Below are positions 5,030-8,647 of a stretch of DNA of 8,647 nucleotides, in pieces; within the stretch, counting starts at the first letter, position 1; every line of letters begins with the position of its first letter. This stretch comes from Deltaproteobacteria bacterium (GTDB lineage Bacteria > Desulfobacterota > Desulfobacteria > Desulfobacterales > ETH-SRB1). The stretch lies in assembly GCA_003647525.1 (NCBI GenBank), contig QMMZ01000050.1, positions 1-8,647 of the forward strand. Reading direction: 5' to 3'. Made by a program: the position numbers and the translations under genes. The notes under the pieces are model-generated. The model was given only the letters and a program-made list of their open reading frames with translations, searched no databases and was not told the DNA's origin.

Positions 5030-7264
5030 TCATTTGGTGCCTATCTCTCCTAACCCATAAAGACTAACTATAAATCCATATCTGCGGTCACTTTCCTCCT
5101 CATCTTCGTAAAAACACCTGATAGACCAGCACTGTGATTCATATAAAAACCCAAGAACGCTTCTTATATCTCTACCATCATATATATTACGTTCATATTC
5201 ACCAAATACTTCAAGGCTGTCTGACATCTTTAAATTAATATTACAATAAATAGACTCTCTTGAATCAAGTGCATATCTGTGTTCAACAAATAACCTGTCC
5301 CCTCGATAATCCGATAAAGTTACTGCAACATTACGAGACAGGAAAGAATTTTTATACTGGCACCATTCTGCATCAGCCTGCAAAGACCAAGATTTTGCAG
5401 GTGAAAGCTCAAGTTCAGCATAAATGGGAGAAAATGGCTCAAAATTGTCGCCTCTTGCCTCACCAATGTCATAACTCTGTTCTATCAAAAAACGGCAGAA
5501 CTCATTATAATTATAACTTACGGGCTCATCATTTTCTTCATCTACAACCCCGTTTTTTTGTTCCGTATTTTCCTTTGATCTTGAGGTAAAGGTGTTTGTA
5601 ATTGAATAGGTAACCAGGTTGTTTTTCTCAATAGTGTCTGGATATTCTTCCTGGTCCTGCTCAGGTGTGTAATCATAAATAATTTGCGGCCCAATTGAAT
5701 GTTTGATTCTGTTTATGTTCTTTCCATTTATATTGTATATCTTATAAATTTCAGTAAATAGATCCAATTTTATGTCATAAATCTGCCTGCTCAACATCTT
5801 ATTTGTTTCTATTATCCCATCCGAGAAATCATCAACATACCAAACCGTCTCTCTTAAGCCAAAAGATGGTTCAAAACTAAAGTAACTTCTGAAATTGTAA
5901 GGAAGATAAAACCTTGGATACAAATCCAGGCAATGGAACCTGTTCCCATCTTTACTGTAAGAGTACAAATATTCAGAATCGAAATCTGTATAAAAAGGTG
6001 TTTTATATATCTGCTGCTTTGATGCATTAAATCCAATTAACGGCAGTTTATGTAAAGTTGTATTCACACCACCCTGACGTCGATTAATGACATTATCATA
6101 CCATCGCAGCTCAGCATTAAGGCTATACTGTGACCAGCTCTTGTTAATGTTCAAGCTGTTTACCCTTGTGGAATCATCGTATTCATCAATATCTCTGCCA
6201 AAATTATCAGAATAATAATTGCTTGTTTCTTTAAACCCTGTATATCCATCTTTGAATTCATGCAGGTAATCTTGATCACTAATAATATCGATATCCAATT
6301 TTGCAAAAAACCCAAAAGGCATGGCCTGATCATGCTTCCATCTGAACCAGTAGCGGTCGCTATTTGGTCGCAATACGCTATCCGATCTATAACCCCATTC
6401 CTTACTGGATTCCAAAATGCCTGTTTCCTCAAAGTGTTGGGTACCGTCATCTACTTTTTTATCTTTCAAAAAATCGTACATCACAGTCCCTTTAGAATCA
6501 TTGTCTAAAACATACCTGTATTCAAAAGCAACTTTGTCTCCACGGCGCCCCATATGGTATAAATAAAAGGTTGCGTCCGAGCTTTCATTTATAGCCCAAT
6601 AAAAAGGCTGATTATATTCCTCCCATTTTCGCTTTGAATATCCAATTTGTGGCGGCAGTAAACCTGACTGGCGTTTTTGTTTGGCTGGAAAAACGAGAAA
6701 AGGAGTATAAAGGAGAGGCATCTTTTTTGCCCAAAGAGTTGCATGGCTAATAAAACCATAACCTTCCAGCGTAACTTTCAGATTTCTTCCAGTAACTTTC
6801 CATGCCGGCCTTTCACCATCACATGACGTCAGGCTGGCTTTATCAACAAAATAGCTGTTTTCCCCAAGCTTTTTTATCTTATTCCCTTTTATATAAAAAT
6901 GGTTTTCTTTAAGAAATACAGTTCCATTATAGATTGTCCCAATCTCAGCCTCCAAATCCATTTCCATGCGCTCACCGGTTAATACATCCTCCCCCGCTGT
7001 CATTATCACGTGACCAACTGCAAAAACCTCCATGGTATTGTAATTAAAACTGACAAAATCAGCAGTCAGTTTCCTGCCTTTTTTTGTTATGACCGCATTG
7101 CCTTTTGCAATATATTGATCGGTTTTATGGTCGTAGTTCATTTCTTCTGCAGCGATATGCCAGGGTTCTGCAGAATCATCATCAAAAAATCTATCCTGAA
7201 TTTCAGCGCAAACACAAACAGGAATGGCAGTCAAAATAATGAGTAAGATAGAAATGCGAGCCAT
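5030..7264 (-). CDS. lptD: LPS-assembly protein LptD (outer-membrane translocon)
   Basis: LptD inserts lipopolysaccharide into the outer leaflet of the outer membrane with LptE. From ATG 7264 it is 744 residues, within the family range, with signal MARISILLIILTAIPVCVCA. An OstA/jellyroll domain follows (about residues 35-150: HIAAEEMNYDHKTDQYIAKGNAVI, VLTGERMEMDLEAEIGTIYNG). Then come the conserved SLTSCDGERPAW (Cys148) and SGLLPPQIGYS, and a long beta-rich barrel region ending in YESQCWSIRCFY (Cys712, Cys717) and a terminal GLG. These cysteines probably form the domain-linking disulfides known for LptD. The gene follows purM by 13 bp. A TTG at 7318, with AGGAG 6 nt upstream, would overlap purM and add 18 residues. 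The ATG has no clear ribosome-binding site but gives a cleaner signal peptide, so the start is unsettled. Confidence 0.92.
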   Translation of the reverse strand: MARISILLIILTAIPVCVCAEIQDRFFDDDSAEPWHIAAEEMNYDHKTDQYIAKGNAVITKKGRKLTADFVSFNYNTMEVFAVGHVIMTAGEDVLTGERMEMDLEAEIGTIYNGTVFLKENHFYIKGNKIKKLGENSYFVDKASLTSCDGERPAWKVTGRNLKVTLEGYGFISHATLWAKKMPLLYTPFLVFPAKQKRQSGLLPPQIGYSKRKWEEYNQPFYWAINESSDATFYLYHMGRRGDKVAFEYRYVLDNDSKGTVMYDFLKDKKVDDGTQHFEETGILESSKEWGYRSDSVLRPNSDRYWFRWKHDQAMPFGFFAKLDIDIISDQDYLHEFKDGYTGFKETSNYYSDNFGRDIDEYDDSTRVNSLNINKSWSQYSLNAELRWYDNVINRRQGGVNTTLHKLPLIGFNASKQQIYKTPFYTDFDSEYLYSYSKDGNRFHCLDLYPRFYLPYNFRSYFSFEPSFGLRETVWYVDDFSDGIIETNKMLSRQIYDIKLDLFTEIYKIYNINGKNINRIKHSIGPQIIYDYTPEQDQEEYPDTIEKNNLVTYSITNTFTSRSKENTEQKNGVVDEENDEPVSYNYNEFCRFLIEQSYDIGEARGDNFEPFSPIYAELELSPAKSWSLQADAEWCQYKNSFLSRNVAVTLSDYRGDRLFVEHRYALDSRESIYCNINLKMSDSLEVFGEYERNIYDGRDIRSVLGFLYESQCWSIRCFYEDEEESDRRYGFIVSLYGLGEIGTK

Positions 7265-7277
7265 GGGGAAAAGGCAA

Positions 7278-8321
7278 TTAAATCCATTCAATACGACTAT
7301 CTGAATTTTTTCTTTCAACAATTTCTCCTATAATATAGCTCTTTTCGCCCATAGCGCTGAGTCTTTCCAGCACATCCTGGGCAACTTCTTCAGGCAATAC
7401 AGCTATCATACCGATACCATTATTAAAAGTGCGCAGCATTTCTTTTTCAGATATCTTGCCGGCCTGCTGCAAAAATGGAAAAACAGGAGGAATATCCCAG
7501 CTTCCCTTTCTTATCACAACATTACAATATTTAGGAATAATTCGAAGGATATTATCGCCGATACCTCCACCTGTTATATGCGCAAGACCCAAAATAGGAA
7601 CATCTCTGTGAATACGATAAATAGTATCTGAATATATTTTCGTTGGAATAATTAGTTCTTCTCCCAAAGTTTTGCCTAACTCAGGCACATAACTATCAAT
7701 TTTTAACTTTAAAATATCAAAGCATATCTTGCGTACAAGTGAATATCCATTACTGTGAAGCCCGCTTGATGCAATACCAATAAGTTTATTACCTGCGCGA
7801 ACCTCAGAACCTTCAATAATTTTACTGTTATCTACGATTCCTACAGCGAAACCAGCCAGATCGTATTCGTTATCTTTATAAAATCCAGGCATTTCAGCAG
7901 TTTCGCCACCTATTAGAGCGCATACAGCCTGTCTGCAACCCTCAGCAACTCCCTTTATGATTTCAGTTACAGTATCTGTTTTCAGTTTGCCTGTTGAAAG
8001 ATAATCAAGAAAGAAAAGCGGTTTTGCCCCCTGAACAACAATATCATTGACACACATTGCGACAAGATCAATACCAACTGTATCGTGTTTACCCATCATA
8101 AAAGCAATTTTAAGTTTGGTGCCGACACCGTCTGTCGAGCTAACAAGAACCGGCTTTTCCATACCGGCAATATTGAGCGAAAAAAGGCCCCCGAACCCTC
8201 CTATTTCACCAATAACACCGGTTCTGGGGGTTTGTTTTGCTATTTCTTTAATTTTATTGACCAGGGTATTTGCTTTGTCTATATTTACACCTGCATCAGC
8301 GTAAGTAAGAGAATCAGTCAT
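7278..8321 (-). CDS. purM: Phosphoribosylformylglycinamidine cyclo-ligase (AIR synthetase)
   Basis: PurM catalyses ATP-dependent closure of FGAM to aminoimidazole ribonucleotide, the fifth step of purine synthesis, in the cytoplasm. From ATG 8321 it is 347 residues, the normal length. Diagnostic motifs are TYADAGVNID at the start, IGGFGGLF (about 40-47), STDGVGTKLK (62-71), AMCVNDIVVQGAKPLFFLDY, IGGETAEMPGFY, ASSGLHSNGYSLVRK, HITGGGIGDN and TFNNGIGM. ATG 8321 is chosen because GGGAG lies 6 nt upstream and the conserved N-terminus begins there. The in-frame ATG at 8357 has no ribosome-binding site and lies inside the inserted element. lptD follows directly, so the two are probably co-transcribed. 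The usual neighbour purN is not seen here. The upstream region has been split by a transposon-like element. Confidence 0.96.
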   Translation of the reverse strand: MTDSLTYADAGVNIDKANTLVNKIKEIAKQTPRTGVIGEIGGFGGLFSLNIAGMEKPVLVSSTDGVGTKLKIAFMMGKHDTVGIDLVAMCVNDIVVQGAKPLFFLDYLSTGKLKTDTVTEIIKGVAEGCRQAVCALIGGETAEMPGFYKDNEYDLAGFAVGIVDNSKIIEGSEVRAGNKLIGIASSGLHSNGYSLVRKICFDILKLKIDSYVPELGKTLGEELIIPTKIYSDTIYRIHRDVPILGLAHITGGGIGDNILRIIPKYCNVVIRKGSWDIPPVFPFLQQAGKISEKEMLRTFNNGIGMIAVLPEEVAQDVLERLSAMGEKSYIIGEIVERKNSDSRIEWI

Positions 8322-8324
8322 ATA

Positions 8325-8332
8325 AATCTCCC
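8325..8332 (-). promoter_or_regulatory. purM ribosome-binding site lying in a target-site duplication
   Basis: On the minus strand this is GGGAGATT, with GGGAG 6 nt before the purM ATG. The same eight bases recur on the far side of the inserted element (8608-8615). The present site is therefore one of two copies made by the insertion. Confidence 0.75.
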
Positions 8333-8384
8333 AGGGTGCAATACAAAAAAGTGACATTTTTTAGATAAAGGATGTTTTTCATAT

Positions 8385-8412
8385 AACATACTGATTTAAT
8401 GTCGAATGTCGA
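8385..8412 (-). promoter_or_regulatory. Possible outward promoter inside the element, facing purM
   Basis: On the minus strand TCGACA (8412-8407, one mismatch to TTGACA) is followed after 16 bp by TATGTT (8390-8385, 4 of 6 to TATAAT). Every AATGTCG unit read on this strand gives a similar TCGACA box. Because the element separates purM from its old upstream region, an outward promoter would be useful. This is weak evidence. Confidence 0.3.
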
Positions 8413-8432
8413 ATGTCGAACAGGGAATGTCG
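8398..8432 (+). repeat. Left array of 7-bp AATGTCG repeats
   Basis: Three head-to-tail AATGTCG units run from 8398 to 8418, and a fourth lies at 8426-8432 after CAGGG. The same motif occurs inverted in the right half of the element, so the arrays can pair as an inner stem. The copy number of three against two and the perfect units suggest slippage. Confidence 0.75.
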
Positions 8433-8448
8433 AATTATGAAGTTTTAT

Positions 8449-8529
8449 TCTCGTTCTTTTTGGCAGTGCCTATACTTTAAGCTCGATTAGCCGTTCCTCA
8501 AGATCAAATTTGTCCAGTTCCTTCGACAT
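8449..8529 (-). pseudogene. Remnant of a four-helix-bundle (23S rRNA IVS-type) protein gene
   Basis: From ATG 8529 the frame reads MSKELDKFDLEERLIELKV and stops at TAG (8472-8470); the same frame then continues ALPKRTR. From memory, four-helix-bundle proteins of the 23S rRNA intervening-sequence family often begin with KFDLEERLxxFAVRII...EALPKT. The match therefore suggests the N-terminus of such a gene with an in-frame loss after LIE, a nonsense codon where Glu is expected, and decay beyond. Full-length members are about 115-130 residues, so this is a relic. It lies wholly inside the MITE-like element. The assignment rests on recalled family sequence, with no search run. Confidence 0.6.
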
Positions 8530-8559
8530 TCATAATTCTCTGTTCGACATTCGACATTC
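8524..8559 (-). repeat. Right array of 7-bp AATGTCG repeats (inverted relative to the left array)
   Basis: Read on the minus strand, two tandem AATGTCG units (8558-8545) are followed by AACAGAGAAT and another unit (8530-8524). This mirrors the left arm (units, AACAGGGAAT, unit). The last unit holds the ATG of the small reading-frame remnant, so the array seems to be built around that gene's start. Confidence 0.7.
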
Positions 8560-8647
8560 AAAAAATGCCCTTTACTATCTTATTAATTACTTTTTTGTAT
8601 TGCACCCAATCTCCCCAAATTACTATCAAAGCCTTATAAAATTTGAA

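Larger units (their letters stand above)
8334..8607. mobile_element. 274-bp MITE-like non-autonomous element upstream of purM
   Basis: The ends are perfect 19-bp inverted repeats: GGGTGCAATACAAAAAAGT at 8334-8352 and its reverse complement at 8589-8607. The flanks are AATCTCCCA (8325-8333) and AATCTCCCC (8608-8616), an 8-9 bp direct repeat consistent with a target duplication. Inside are inverted arrays of AATGTCG and a remnant of a small coding frame. No transposase is encoded, so it must have been moved in trans or be an internally deleted relic. The duplication length fits several DDE families, and I cannot assign one. Confidence 0.8.

Noticed and set aside
8322..8357. Longer purM start at ATG 8357
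   Set aside because: It has no ribosome-binding site, the added residues are encoded partly by the inserted element, and the family N-terminus begins at ATG 8321.
8398..8559. AATGTCG tandem repeats as a CRISPR array
   Set aside because: Units are 7 bp, contiguous, and mirrored in inverted orientation within a terminal-repeat element; there are no spacers and no cas genes.

Overview
The window reads as chromosome from an anaerobic, Gram-negative bacterium, most likely a sulfate- or metal-reducing member of Desulfobacterota. The reasons are three multiheme c-type cytochromes, System I (Ccm) heme-export genes, the outer-membrane LPS assembly protein LptD, and repeat types that I associate with that group. 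The taxonomic call is inference.

Layout. At 1-1139 (minus strand) lie ccmA and the start of ccmB, the two core subunits of the CcmAB heme-handling ABC transporter for cytochrome c maturation; ccmB runs off the left edge. A 632-bp divergent intergenic region follows. It holds a decayed inverted-repeat element, two 16-bp palindromes (TTACAA-N4-TTGTAA) centred 23 bp apart, and two tandem sigma-54-type (-24/-12) promoters, also 23 bp apart. These point at 1772-2839 (plus strand), a secreted heptaheme cytochrome c. Hairpins fill the space between converging genes. Next, on the minus strand, come two adjacent paralogous cytochromes, each with 12 heme-motif positions. The upstream one (3998-4786) is a soluble periplasmic protein with one CXXCK motif; the downstream one (3075-3983) is a predicted lipoprotein. 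They have their own sigma-70-like promoter and end at a good intrinsic terminator. Upstream of them on the same strand is a purM-lptD pair (8321 to 5030).

The right end holds a 274-bp non-autonomous transposon-like element (8334-8607). It has perfect 19-bp terminal inverted repeats and an 8-9 bp target duplication, and it lies directly upstream of purM. The duplicated target is the purM Shine-Dalgarno sequence, so the gene kept its ribosome-binding site. Inside the element are inverted arrays of a 7-bp unit (AATGTCG) and a 19-codon remnant that looks like the N-terminus of a four-helix-bundle (23S rRNA intervening-sequence type) protein.

How it fits together. CcmAB supports heme attachment in the periplasm. 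The two 12-heme proteins could carry electrons through the periplasm, one free and one membrane-anchored. The heptaheme protein is exported under apparently stringent, activator-dependent sigma-54 control. purM-lptD is a housekeeping pair (purine synthesis, LPS insertion). The most interesting points are the sigma-54/palindrome control region, the CXXCK site, and the element at the purM ribosome-binding site.
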